This document shows positions 51,131 through 61,029 of a stretch of DNA of 64,000 bases, one piece after another (positions within the stretch are counted from its first letter, which is position 1; each line of letters opens with the position of its first letter). Both the position numbers and the translations under genes were made by a program. The notes beneath the pieces were generated by a model, which was given only the letters and a program-made list of their open reading frames with translations, was not told the origin of the DNA and did not search any database. The stretch is from Otis tarda. Its lineage: Eukaryota; Chordata; Aves; Otidiformes; Otididae. Where the stretch lies: contig CM048591.1 of the NCBI GenBank assembly GCA_026413225.1, forward strand, positions 35,495,803 to 35,559,802. The letters are read 5' to 3'.

Positions 51131-51483
51131 TATGGGGGTGCAGGCAGGGACAGATGCTCCCGGGCACTTGGAGGGAGCAGGACAGAGCCTGGCAGTCAGG
51201 GCCTGGGTCCCACCACCCCAGCCAGGAGCAGGGCAACCAGGGTGGGGGGCATGCAGCTGGGTGCAGCCCCAGCCTGGGGATCGGGACCCTGGTGGGGACC
51301 AGGATGAGCTGAGGCCAGGCTGGGACATCCGCCCAGGGCCCAGCAGGGCTGAGGGGAGCTGGAGACCGGCCCTGCTGCAGCATTGCTGGGGCAGGGGCTG
51401 ACAGCCCCTGGGGACTGACATGGGGTCCTGGCCCCTGGGCAGGGGTGGGAGAGGCCCTGGGGGAGGCTGGGAAGGGCTGGTAA
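51131..51483. other. Isolated GC-rich block of unknown origin
   Basis: About 350 bp of very GC-rich, G-biased plus-strand sequence sits between AT-rich flanks with sharp edges. It contains irregular recurrences of GGGAGCAGG, GGGCAGGG, CAGGAGCAGGGC and CCTGGG. CpGs are few, so it is not a CpG island. Open frames on both strands (up to 138 codons, Pro/Gly/Ala-rich) reflect composition. No TG/CA ends, poly(A) or clear target duplication are visible. It could be a decayed minisatellite, a retroposed GC-rich fragment, or a GC-biased repeat unit specific to this lineage. A CCATCAG/CTGATGG hairpin lies just outside at 51,497-51,514. Confidence 0.55.
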
Positions 51484-51519
51484 ACCCTGTCAGTGCCATC
51501 AGAGCCCTGATGGAATATA

Positions 51520-52115
51520 AGAAAGTGTTTTTAAATTTGGATTTTAAATAAAAATAAACATAGTAAAGTTTTGAGGAAAGGGAAAAAAGTCCAAAAGCAT
51601 AATTTCTTTCAGCTTCTTATATCTAGTAACAACTGAATTTCAGCAATAAAACTAAATGAACTATCCAGTGGATTTGAAAAGCACAGACAGAATCAGGATT
51701 TAGATAATTATTTTTACTTATTTAGAGAGTAATTTTGACTGTAAACTAGCAGTGCATAAATAGGTCCATGTATGAAGCGATCAGACAATAATACAATAAG
51801 CATTGTGTCAAATCTTATTATGAACCAAGTTTAGTAATTATAGATTAGTCTTTCTGCACTATGGGTTAGAGTTCAGAATTAATGGTATATTGTGGCTGTA
51901 GAAAATTTCTGTGCAAGTGGCAGACATACATCAAATTATACAATGATGTCTAGACACCTTCAGCATATGGCATTCTTTACAAGATAGCACTGAAATAAGA
52001 GTGTGTGCAAGTTCCACATGCATAAATCCTTAGTCATTATAGAAAGAAAGAAAGAAAGCGATACTCACTCTCTAGCAATTTACAAGTTTGTGTTCTTTCT
52101 AGTCATGTGTAACTC
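51520..52115. other. AT-rich non-coding DNA with (GAAA)n
   Basis: No gene. A short (GAAA)4 run lies at 52,041-52,058. Confidence 0.5.
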
Positions 52116-52118
52116 TAG

Positions 52119-52430
52119 TTATAGAGTCACAGAACAGCCCAGGTTGGAAGGGACCTCAAAAGATCATCTGGTCCAACCATTCATGGGAAAGGATTATCAA
52201 GAACCCTGCCCATCACATCTTGAAAACCTCCAGTGATGGGGACTCCACCACATCCCTGGAGAGGCTGTTCTTGTGATCGATCGTTCTCAATGTAAAAAAA
52301 GTTTCTTTTCTATGTTAAGATGAGATGTTAAGTGTGGAACTTGTACTCATTGCCCCTTGTCTTCTCCATGTGGCTCCTTGGGAAGAGAGCGCCTCTGTCC
52401 TCTTTGTAGCTGCCCCTTAAGTGACCGTCT
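52119..52430 (-). mobile_element. CR1 LINE 3' end, minus strand
   Basis: On the plus strand it starts 'AGAGTCACAGAAC...AGGTTGGAAGGGACC' and continues through 'GATCATCTGGTCCAACC', 'CCTCCAGTGATGGGGACTCC', 'CCCCTTGTCTTCTCCATGTG' and 'CTCTGTCCTCTTTGTAGCTGCC'. This is the reverse complement of the CR1 3' untranslated region, from an older subfamily than the copies at 46.3 and 55.4 kb. It is 5' truncated within the 3' region, with no coding part. Confidence 0.85.
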
Positions 52431-52439
52431 CCAAATTAT

Positions 52440-54870
52440 ACAAGACCAAGACATTCTGTTTCATACTAAGAGTGTAATCACATAACAAATGATAGCTGTA
52501 GTGATTATTAGCATGGCATACAAACATATCTACAATAAAACAAAACTCTGTTCTGCTAAATCCCAAGACAGAATTTCTCCTCTATTTGTCATGGTGAAAC
52601 AAGCTCTTTTTGTTGCATACAAGAGAAAAGTTATATGACAGGACAAAATGTTCTCAATTAAGAAAGTGAGTTCCAAAACATACAAAGGCTGATGACTGAG
52701 TTATGCCCTGGCCAGCTTTAGGTTACTCCTAGGTGATTTTAGTTTTATCCAGCAAAATGAGACATTTACTTCTTTCATATTTGGGCCACACTGTCTAACA
52801 TTTTAAACTGAGGCAGGTGATTATTTTTCTTCAGGTGCTTAGTGGTAAAGGATGGCTGATAGGGCTTGTTGGCAGCTGCTTTGTGCTGGTTTCCTAAAGC
52901 TTCTCAGGAGAGATCCAGCTTATATATAAAGCAATGTGCTGAGTTCCAGCAGAAAATCTAGACTGACAAACTTCTAGCTTATTTTTGGGGTTTAGAGAAT
53001 ATCATTGTTTTGATGAAATAGGACACTCAGTTGAAAAGAAACACCTCTGACAGGAAAAGACTTAAGTATTTTTTTTAAGATCAAACACTTCCATTAAGTG
53101 TTTTGCTGAATTAGGGCTTGGAATAAGAAACACAGATTAACTTGTGTCTAACAGCAAGTGCTGGGAGCCTGTGTAGTAAATTTAGTGTCTTCAACTAGGC
53201 ATATGCCTACAACTGAAGTTCTGCTTTCAAAGATCAGAATCAGATTTCTAACTGATTTAATACAGTGACATTTATTCGTTTACTGTATCTGACTCATTTT
53301 ATGCAGCAAAGGACAAATATACAAGGACATTCAAAGCAATGTGGAAGTAATAAACTGTGTGCCAGCTACATGCCAAGAAAAATAGTATTGGGTGTAGAAC
53401 TGTTCTATATGCACATGAATAAAATACAGGCATCAGGACTGAAATCTGCTGTTGTACAGTGCTGTGTATCAATGCTTGACATGGAATTAGAAATTGTAGT
53501 TGTGGCACATGACTTCCCTGTGTGCCTTGGCATGCCAAACTAGGGTGTTGCTACTGAGAGTCGTCCATTGGGAAATAAAAAGTATTTAACAGATTTTTTG
53601 ACATAGTAAATAAGCAACAGATTATGTAGATAGATACAGTTCTTACAATGCTTTGTTCTGAGATAAATTCCAAATACAGACATCAAAGGCAGGAGAACTT
53701 ACTGTATTGGTAGCACTGTACATACAATATTAGGAATTATTGCTTAGAAATCACATAGATTAGTACATTCTTATTACTTGCTTTTCAGTGATACATGTTT
53801 CACAAGTAGAAAGCATGTCAGACAGATACAAGGAAAATCGTTCTGGGAGCTATACTGCATATGGAATGCACAGATTCCTGTGGGATGTTATATTTGCCTT
53901 CAGCAGTGTTAATTTAGTTCCATTTTAATTTAGTTACATTCAAAACTTCAACAATTTCTTACTATTAAAATATGATGCTGATGAGAAGTGTTATTGTTGA
54001 AGTCTATTGCATCTCTGTCATTTCATGGTCAAAACATGATGGAGGAAACAAAATTCTGTACAGTAATCTCAAGCTCTGTAATATTTTGAACTGAGAGAGA
54101 AAAGAGTGAAACTTGTGGCATCCAAATTCAGAGAAAAAAAAAAGTGAAACAGTACACCCTCCTTCATGGTTCTCTTTTGTACACACATCAAGTTAAGAAT
54201 TATTACTGTTCAAACTTCCTCTACTCCTGTTACCTCCAGCAGCTGCAAATGTTGCCCTTAGTTACTATTTAACCAATCTGTTTTCATTTCATGGTCCAAG
54301 CAAACACTGTATAGTGTTTACAACTTACATTTTTAGAAGATTTTTGGCATACGTTATTAGAACAGTAATGTTCTTCTCAGTTTGCAGATGTGCATGCTGA
54401 GTATTTCTGCAAGGAAAACATAATTTATTAAATAATTCAGCAAATACATAAATAGATCTTAATGCAAAAGAAAAAAATACTTTCAGTAGAAAATGCTGAT
54501 TCTGGGGGTATGCTTCCATGAATACTAGAAAATAATCATCAACCTCTGCTTGAATAGGCTGAGAAACTACATTCCTTTTAATTGCCATATCATAGCACGT
54601 TCTGATGAATGTATGCAATCTTCAGTCATGCTGCATTTTCAGCTACTCATCCCCCATTATTTTTACCTTCAGACTGAACTTCCATTTCCATTATCACGCC
54701 ATTCTCAGCATGGAGTGTAACCACGATCCAAGGAAAGGTAGCACCTAAGCAGAACTTGGCTTCAGTGATGCCTTTTACCTGGACTGTACACTTGTTAGCA
54801 TGCAGAAGAGTGATTTTCTTAAACTGTTGTTGTTACTGCAAAGCATTATAAAGTGACAGAGTTGTGAGGA
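52440..54870. other. AT-rich non-coding DNA
   Basis: No gene that I can support. A minus-strand stretch 54,667-54,823 has exon-like properties (open frame, donor GAAG|GTAAAA) and is described as a finding. Confidence 0.4.
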
Positions 54871-54873
54871 ATA

Positions 54874-55003
54874 GGACAGGACAGGACAGGACAGGACAGG
54901 ACAGGACAGGACAGGACAGGACAGAATAGAATAGAATAGAATAGAATAGAATAGAATAGAATAGAATAGAATAGAATAGAATAGAATAGAATAGAATAGA
55001 ATA
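54874..55003. repeat. Compound microsatellite (GGACA)10(GAATA)16
   Basis: Ten uninterrupted GGACA units (54,874-54,923) change without a break to sixteen uninterrupted GAATA units (54,924-55,003). The array abuts the 3' end of the CR1 at 55,004-55,170, so it is the expanded tail of that element. On the minus strand the order is CR1, (TATTC)16, (TGTCC)10. Confidence 0.95.
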
Positions 55004-55170
55004 ATTCAGTTGGAGGAGACCTACAATCATCAACTACCTCTCTAGAAAGCCTGTTCCAGTACTTCACCCTCTTTCTACGGAAATGTTTTCCAATATCTAG
55101 TGTGAACCTCCGCTGAAGCAGCTTTGAACCATTCCCATACAACCTGTCACTGGAAAGCAAGGAGGAGAGA
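55004..55170 (-). mobile_element. CR1 LINE 3' end, minus strand, with expanded tail
   Basis: Plus-strand wording runs 'ATTCAGTTGGAGGAGACCTACAATCATCAACTACC', 'CTAGAAAGCCTGTTCCAGTACTTCACC', 'TTCCAATATCTAGTGTGAACCTCC' and 'CAGCTTTGAACCATTCCCATAC'. This is the reverse complement of a CR1 3' untranslated region, with an internal deletion after CTACAATCATC relative to the family as I know it. The tail is the adjacent pentanucleotide array rather than the usual 8-mer. Confidence 0.85.
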
Positions 55171-55374
55171 TAAGCACTTCTCCAAAAGAACAGGAGAGGG
55201 ATTTCAAAGGTCTTTCTCCTGCCTTATGTGCAGTGATGTCAGAAAAACTATGGGGTAATGATGTATTGCAGAAGAGCTTTGTTCTGCTGTGATTGTCCCT
55301 TGTAGCAGAAAAGAAGCACGCTTTGTTTGAAGTTATCAGAAAGGATTTGTTATTGAGGATGTCCACACTGATAT

Positions 55375-55647
55375 ATGCTGGGGTCCATGCACCAGTATTT
55401 GCTGGGGGCTGCCCAGCTAGAAAGCAGTTTTGCAGAAAAGGACCTGGTGGACACCAGCTTGAGCATGAGCCAGCAATATGTCCTTGTGGCAAAGAAGGCA
55501 AATGGCACCCTGGGCTGCATTAGGAGGACTGTTACCAGCAGGTCAAGGGAGGTGATCCTTCCCCTCTACTCAGCACTGGTGAAGCCACACCTGGAGTGCT
55601 GGGCTTTCCATACAAGAGAGACATGGACATACATCATACAAAGATGA
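55375..55647 (+). pseudogene. CR1 reverse-transcriptase C-terminal fragment
   Basis: A 90-codon open stretch reads [34 protein letters not shown] and [15 protein letters not shown], characteristic of the C-terminal part of CR1 ORF2. It is a remnant only, without the catalytic part of the reverse transcriptase. Confidence 0.85.
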
Positions 55648-56034
55648 CAAAGGGACTGGAGTATCTCTTATTTGAGGAAAAGTTGAGAGAACTGGCACTG
55701 TTCAGCCTAGAGAAGAGAAACATTAGCAGGGATCTCATTAATGTGTACAAGTATCTGAAGAGTGGGTGCACATAGATCAGATCCAGACTCCAGTGACAGG
55801 TCCAGAGGCAACAGGCACAAACTGAAACATGGGATGTTCCCTCTGAACATCAGAAAAAATTATTCACTGTGAGGGTGACTAAGCACATGCTGCCCAAGGA
55901 GATTGTGGAGACTCCATCCTTGGAGATATTCAAAAGCCATCTGGACATGGTCCTGGGCAACCGGCTCTGGGTCGGCCTGCCTGAGGAAGATGACCTCCAG
56001 AGGTACCTTCCAACCTCAACCAGTCTGTGATTCC
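55378..56034 (+). mobile_element. CR1 LINE, 5'-truncated 3' end
   Basis: Plus-strand CR1 from inside the reverse-transcriptase frame to the tail 'GTCTGTGATTCCATGACT'. It shares private variants with the copy at 46.3 kb ([22 protein letters not shown]), so the two belong to one subfamily. A segment of the 'YCVQFW' region is deleted (HLECW followed directly by AFHTRE). Frameshifts make it non-functional. Confidence 0.9.
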
Positions 56035-56202
56035 ATGACTGACCTGATGTCAGCTGGCTGACCTACCATTTGGCCATGCTTTAGAATGTCATCATGTGTT
56101 ACACACTGACAGGTTTTTATAGTCAGGAGAAGACTACAGTTCAGGTATTTCTCTGCAGTTATATATTCCTGATAGCATAAGTGATACATATGATATAACC
56201 TA

Positions 56203-56435
56203 GAATCATACAATCATAGAAGAGTTTAGGTTGGAAGAGACCCTAAAGATCATCGAGTTCCAAATCCCTTGCTGTGGGCAGGGACACCTTCCACTAGACT
56301 AGGTTGCTCAAAGCCCCATCCAGCCTGGCCTTGAACACTTCCAGGGGTGGAACATCAACAGCTTCTCTGTGAAACTTGTTCCAGTGCCTCACCACCTTCA
56401 CAGTAAAGAGTTTCTTCCTTATGTGTAATCTACAC
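56203..56435 (-). mobile_element. CR1 LINE 3' terminal part, left of the inserted LTR
   Basis: Plus-strand wording starts 'AGAATCATACAATCATAGAA' (the CR1 tail reversed), then 'GGTTGGAAGAGACCCTAAAGATCATCGAGTTCC', 'GGACACCTTCCACTAGACTAGGTTGCTC', 'CCAGTGCCTCACCACC' and 'AAGAGTTTCTTCCTTATG'. It breaks off at 56,435 where LTR copy 2 begins and resumes at 58,011. The two parts together form one CR1 on the minus strand. Confidence 0.9.
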
Positions 56436-58010
56436 TGTTGTGGTTTTGTTTAGTGAGGGGGGCCCTAAGGTGGTAGCTTCTGTAGGAAACTGCTAGAAGT
56501 CGCTCCCCTTTGTTCAGTGGACTCGGCCGGGCCTAGGGCGGACCCACTGCTGGCCAAGGCTGAGCCAATTGGTAGCAGAATGTTCCATGACAACGCCTCT
56601 GCGATAACGTATTTAAGAAGGGGAAAACAGAAAAAAAAGAGAGAAGATGTGAAGAAGCTGAGCAGGGGCAGAGGCGCAGAGGGGGAGGCGCAGGCCTCAT
56701 GGGCCTTGCAGGCCTCACCCTCTGGCCTCTTGCCAGGCAGCCAACTGGGCCCAACTCGGTCCAGCCCGGCTGCAAGAAGTGGAGAGGAGATGAGCTGGAT
56801 GATGTAAAAAAGATCCTGAGAGGCGTCTGCCAGCCTGTTGTAAAGAACTTTTCTTGTGAGAGGAACGGCTGCAGACACCAAGGTCAGTGAAGAAGGAGGG
56901 GGCGGAGTAATGCGGCTCCTGGCCAAGATTCCCCTGCAGCCTGTGGTGACGACCATGGTGGAGCAGGTTGTCCCCCTGCAGCCCATGGAGGTCCACGGAG
57001 GAGCAGAGATCCACCTGGAGCCTGTGAAGGACCCCACATTGCGGGAGGGGGATGCCTGAAGGAGGCTGTGGCCCGCTGGGACAGCCGTTCTGGAGATACT
57101 GTACTCCGTGGAAGAGATGACCCGCACCGGAGCAGTTTCACGAAGGACTGTGGCGTACGGGTGGGACCCCACAACGGAGCAGGGGAGGAATGTGAGGAGT
57201 TCTTCTCCCGACCATGAAGCAGCGGCATAAAACAACGCATGATGAACTGACCGCAACCCCCATTCCCTCTTCCCCCCTGTGCTGCTCAGAGGGGGGAAGG
57301 TAGTAGAGATAATGTTAAGCTTGGGAAGAGGGAGGGGTGGAGGGAGGTTATCTTGTTCTCTGTCTCATTATCCTGCTGTTTGTAGTAATAAATGAATAGT
57401 TTTCCCCAAGTCGAGTCTGTTTTGCCCGTGACGGTAACTTTAAGGATTTCTCCCTGTCCTTATCTCAAACCTCGAGCTGTTTTTCCTTATATTTTCTCTC
57501 CCTGTTCTCTCGGAAGGTGGGGGAAGTGAGAGAGAGACTGCGTAGTCTGGTCCTGATCAGGGCTGAACTACGACAGTTATACACATTCTTGGTGTAACTA
57601 AGCAATGCAGTTAAATTATTACAGCCCTTGTCCCCTCAATTAGACTATTGTTACAGTGTTACAGCTCTTCTTTATTTGACAAGAATAGCCTTATCTATAT
57701 AAGGCAAATTTGTATAGGTATCATGGATTCACGGAAGAGGGGTTTTTTTGCTAGGCAAAACTATTTCAGTTAAAGAGTCTTCTCCAAATGCAATAGTTTT
57801 CTTTAAAATTCTCATATTTAGAGTAGGCCTCTATTCAAGCTGGAATAACGCTACTCTGTTTCACGCTATTTATAGGGGATAGAAAAATGCAAAGACAAAG
57901 GACTCAGAAATATGAAGCCGTTTTTCTTACATTATCTCCCCCTGTTCTCTCAGAGGGGGAGTGAGAGAGAGACTGCGTAGTCTGGTCCCGATCGGGGCTG
58001 AACTACGACA
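56436..58010 (+). mobile_element. ERVL-like solo LTR, copy 2, with chimeric 3' half
   Basis: It starts TGTTGTGG and ends GGCTGAACTACGACA, and is flanked by TACAC (56,431-56,435) and TACTC (58,011-58,015), a 5-bp target duplication with one mismatch, as expected for ERVL. It is inserted inside a minus-strand CR1. Signals on the plus strand are a TATTTAAG box at 56,610 and AATAAA at 57,387. Positions 56,436-57,283 are about 10% different from copy 1, with several indels. Positions 57,284-57,917 are identical to copy 1 and its flank. Positions 57,918-58,010 are a second, diverged LTR 3' end. The LTR is therefore 1,575 bp rather than about 1,150. The 263-codon antisense frame at 56,465-57,256 is not a gene. 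Confidence 0.85.
57284..57917 (+). repeat. 634-bp tract identical to 48,986-49,619 inside LTR copy 2
   Basis: The tract carries copy 1's LTR end (to 57,575) and then 342 bp of copy 1's unique downstream flank (57,576-57,917). At 57,917/57,918 the sequence jumps from that flank into this LTR's own 3' end ('GAAG|CCGTTTTTC'). The last bases of the flank (AG) may overlap the expected LTR sequence (GAG before CCG), consistent with joining by microhomology. Confidence 0.85.
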
Positions 58011-58975
58011 TACTCCTACCCTCTTCCAGTTTAAAGCCTTTATCCCTTGTCCTGTCACTACACGCCCTTGTCAAAAGTCCCTCCCTAGCTTTCTTGTAGG
58101 CCCCCTTTAGGTACTGGAAGGCCTATAAGGTCTCCCCAGAGCCTTTTCTTCTCCAGGTTAAACAGCCCCAGCTCTGTGAGCCTGTCCTCATAGGAGAGGT
58201 GCTCCAGCTCTCTGATCATCTTCGTGGCCTTCCTCTGGACTCTCTCCAGAGAGAGGTCCATGTCCTTCTGATGCTGGGCGCTCCAGAGGTGGACACAGTA
58301 CTCCAAGTGAGGTCTCACCAGAGCTGAGTAGAGGGGAAGAATCACCTCCCTCAACCTGCTGGCCACGCTTCTTTTGATGCAGCCCAGGATGCGGTTGACT
58401 TTCTGGGCTACAAGCACACATTGCCAGCTCATGTTGAGCTTCTCGTCCACCAGTACCCCCAAGTCCTTCTCCTCTGGGCTGGCCTCCATTCTCCACCCAG
58501 CCTGTATTTGTGCTTGGAATTGCCCCAACCCATGTTGCAGGACCTTGTGCTTGGCCTCATTGAACTTCATGAGGCTTGCACAGGCCCACCTCTTCAACCT
58601 GTCGAGGTCTCTCTGGATGGCATCCTTTCCATCCAGTGTGTCGACTGCACTACAGAGCTTGGTGTCATTGGCAAACTTGCTGAGGGTGCCCTCTGTGCCA
58701 CTGAAAGAGATGTTAACATGGCCAGTCCCAATACCAACCCCTGCTACTCGTCACCAGTCTCCACTTGGACATTGACCTGTTGACTGCAACTGAATGCAGC
58801 CATCAGTCCAATTCCTTATTCAGTGGTCCATCCATCAAATCCATGTCTGTCCAATTTAGACACAAGGGTGTGGTGTGGGACAGTGTCAAGTATTTTGCAC
58901 AAGTCCAGGTAGATGACGTCAGTCGCTCTTCTTTTGTTTTAATGAATGCTCATTAAATGTTTAAAATCTAGCAGA
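58011..58975 (-). mobile_element. CR1 LINE, right part, interrupted by LTR copy 2
   Basis: This continues the CR1 at 56,203-56,435. From the junction rightward the plus strand reads 'CTACCCTCTTCCAGTTTAAAGCC', 'CCCTTGTCCTGTCACTAC', then the reverse complement of the reverse-transcriptase C-terminus, up to 'GTCCAGGTAGATGACGTCAGTCGCTCTTC' near 58,930. It is about 1.2 kb in total with the left part, 5' truncated, with no complete frame. Confidence 0.9.
58085..58597 (-). pseudogene. CR1 ORF2 reverse-transcriptase C-terminal remnant
   Basis: A 170-codon minus-strand stretch reads [82 protein letters not shown] and LGLFNLEKKRL. This is the readable end of the CR1 polymerase. The catalytic palm motif lies upstream and is absent. 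The final residues drift out of the family frame, so the end is frameshifted. Confidence 0.9.
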
Positions 58976-58979
58976 GTAC

Positions 58980-60940
58980 AAGATAGAATTTCATTATATC
59001 AAATTTTAGAAATCACAAGAATGCTGGTACTGTTTGTACTGATGGTAAAAGGAGTTCAGAGTGTGGGAAGGAAGGCAGTGGAACATAATCTGGAATTCCT
59101 TAAGTTAACACTGATCTAATGTGCAAGAGGATGCATAGTAACCTGGTTAAGGTAAAAAGCACTGAGAGAATGCTAGTAAAAAGTAGCTATTAGCTGTTAT
59201 TTGGCCAATCTTCTTTGGAGTTAAAGGCTCAAAACCAGTCCATTCTCACACAACGGACATGTATCTCCTTTTGGAAACTGAAGTTATAATTAACTTCAGT
59301 CTAATAACTAAAATACTGGGTAACCATTAAACAGTGCAAAAATCCCACTCTGATCTCTCTGGATTCCAATGATGGTCAAAATTAGGAATTTTTTTTTTTT
59401 AATGGAGGGAGACAACAGTAGGAGAATAAGATTATTTTATCCAACAAAATGCATTCCTGGTTTATAGTAAAAATTGGAAACGGATGCAATTTGTGACAAA
59501 TGTGTAACTTCCTGCCCTTAAAAAGAAGTTCTGTACCTTAGGTTAATTTGACTGGGCTGTGGCATCTAATGTTCTCCCTTCTTGGAGCCTTCCAATTTAT
59601 AAGAATACAAGATACAACATCCAGCAGCAGGTCGTTGGTTCCTCAGGTTCTGTATCCTATCATCTGTAACAGCAGGTAGCGCTGAGTTGCAGAAACACAG
59701 AAAAAAAGCAAAAGCCCATTTGTACACAAAACAGCTGATTGTCCACAAATCCCATTGGATAGCAATTCAGTTGTGAAATACAGAACTTCTAAGGCAACTA
59801 GTCCAGATCCACATAAAATTTGATTGCCCTAGGTTTAGAAGGCAACACTGTGAAGGTTTTTATTGGTTATTAATTTACTTAGATTTTAATAAAGCTCAGC
59901 CACAGCATTTGGCTCTACGACCTTTTGTAACAGTGAATTCTGCCATTATCGAGCTATATGAATGGATGTTTCCCTCTTTCATTTGATATAATTTTGCAGT
60001 TACTAATTTCAAGTCAGTTATTAAGTTGTTCTTAAAGACAAACATAAAATTAGAACTGTCTTGCTGGAACTAATCCAATGCACTGTCTCCAGCACTCATA
60101 TCACAGAAAGTGGAAAAGAGTATTTTCTTGAACAGTTAAAGACTGTGAAGAAAGAGTGTGTTCTAGTCAGTCCTTTTTTTTTTTTTTGTCAGCTTTACCT
60201 ATTGTGACTCCTGCATTGTCTTTATTTCTATAAATCACCAGTTCCTTTCAATTCTTAGCTAAGTTCTTAGTTTTACCAACTTTATGTGGCACACTCTAAT
60301 TATTTGTTGTATAAATAAATCTTAGTTTAATTTATTTTGAATTTTCCAACTTTAAACATTTTTTATTTCCCACCATTGTTTTCTGTTACTTAATGGGAAA
60401 ATGCAAATTTGTTTCCTCCACACCATTCACTTGTTTGTGTACTTTTATCAAGGTATCAGTATATGATTTCTGTAGAGATTTTGGGCATAATTCTCTATTG
60501 TCCTACATTTTGTAAGGTCACTTCTGTGACTATGTTTTGTGAATGTAAAAAATTTCCAGACTAGACAGTAGGTTTTGAACACATTTGTAAATACAGAAAA
60601 AGTAGGCCAGTAATGTATTGTTGTACAGCCACTGCTGCCTGACTCAGTCACAAGCCTAATGAAAAATATGTAACAGTTCAAAATATTTTTCCATTATTCC
60701 TCAAAATTTTAAAGTCATTATAATGAGAATTATAATTAATATAGTTCAGATTTTCTGGGAAGAAATAAAAATGTGTATTTTGTAGGCTGTAGGTTGGAAA
60801 TTTATTTTTAAAATGCCTCTTTGGCTTATTTCTAGTGGGATGTTGTTGAAACAAAAGGAAGGCCGATCTTCTTCATTACCATGCCATAGGTGGGAATGGA
60901 ACACAACATGAATTCCTGACATGGACCCTCTGTAATGCAG
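58980..60940. other. AT-rich non-coding DNA
   Basis: No gene. T-runs lie at 59,391-59,400 and 60,173-60,187. Confidence 0.5.
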
Positions 60941-60949
60941 GAGGTTCCC

Positions 60950-61025
60950 ACGCTTCACTGCTTTTAGCAGGAGGTTGGATTAAGTTGGAATTCCAACCCA
61001 AGTCACACTATGATCCTCTGATCCC
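60950..61025 (+). mobile_element. Old CR1 3' tail fragment
   Basis: 'AGCAGGAGGTTGGATTAAG...GGAATTCCAACCCAAGTCACACTATGATCCTCTGATCC' follows the plus-strand CR1 3' end (GGGGTTGGACTAGATGA...TTCCAACC...ATTCTATGATTC). It is short and diverged. Confidence 0.6.
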
Positions 61026-61029
61026 CTGG

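Noticed and set aside
54833-55033. Repetitive open frame with SILFY repeats
   Set aside because: It is the translation of the (GAATA)n microsatellite.
46345-58010. Segmental duplication of a CR1-plus-LTR block
   Set aside because: The CR1 pair is offset by 9,132 bp and the LTR pair by about 8,300 bp. The DNA between CR1 and LTR differs completely, and LTR 2 sits in another CR1.
48124-58010. A full-length provirus with LTRs at 48.1 and 56.4 kb
   Set aside because: The DNA between them is AT-rich host sequence with independent CR1 insertions and no retroviral frames. The LTRs differ by about 10% outside the shared tract, and copy 2 has its own target duplication.
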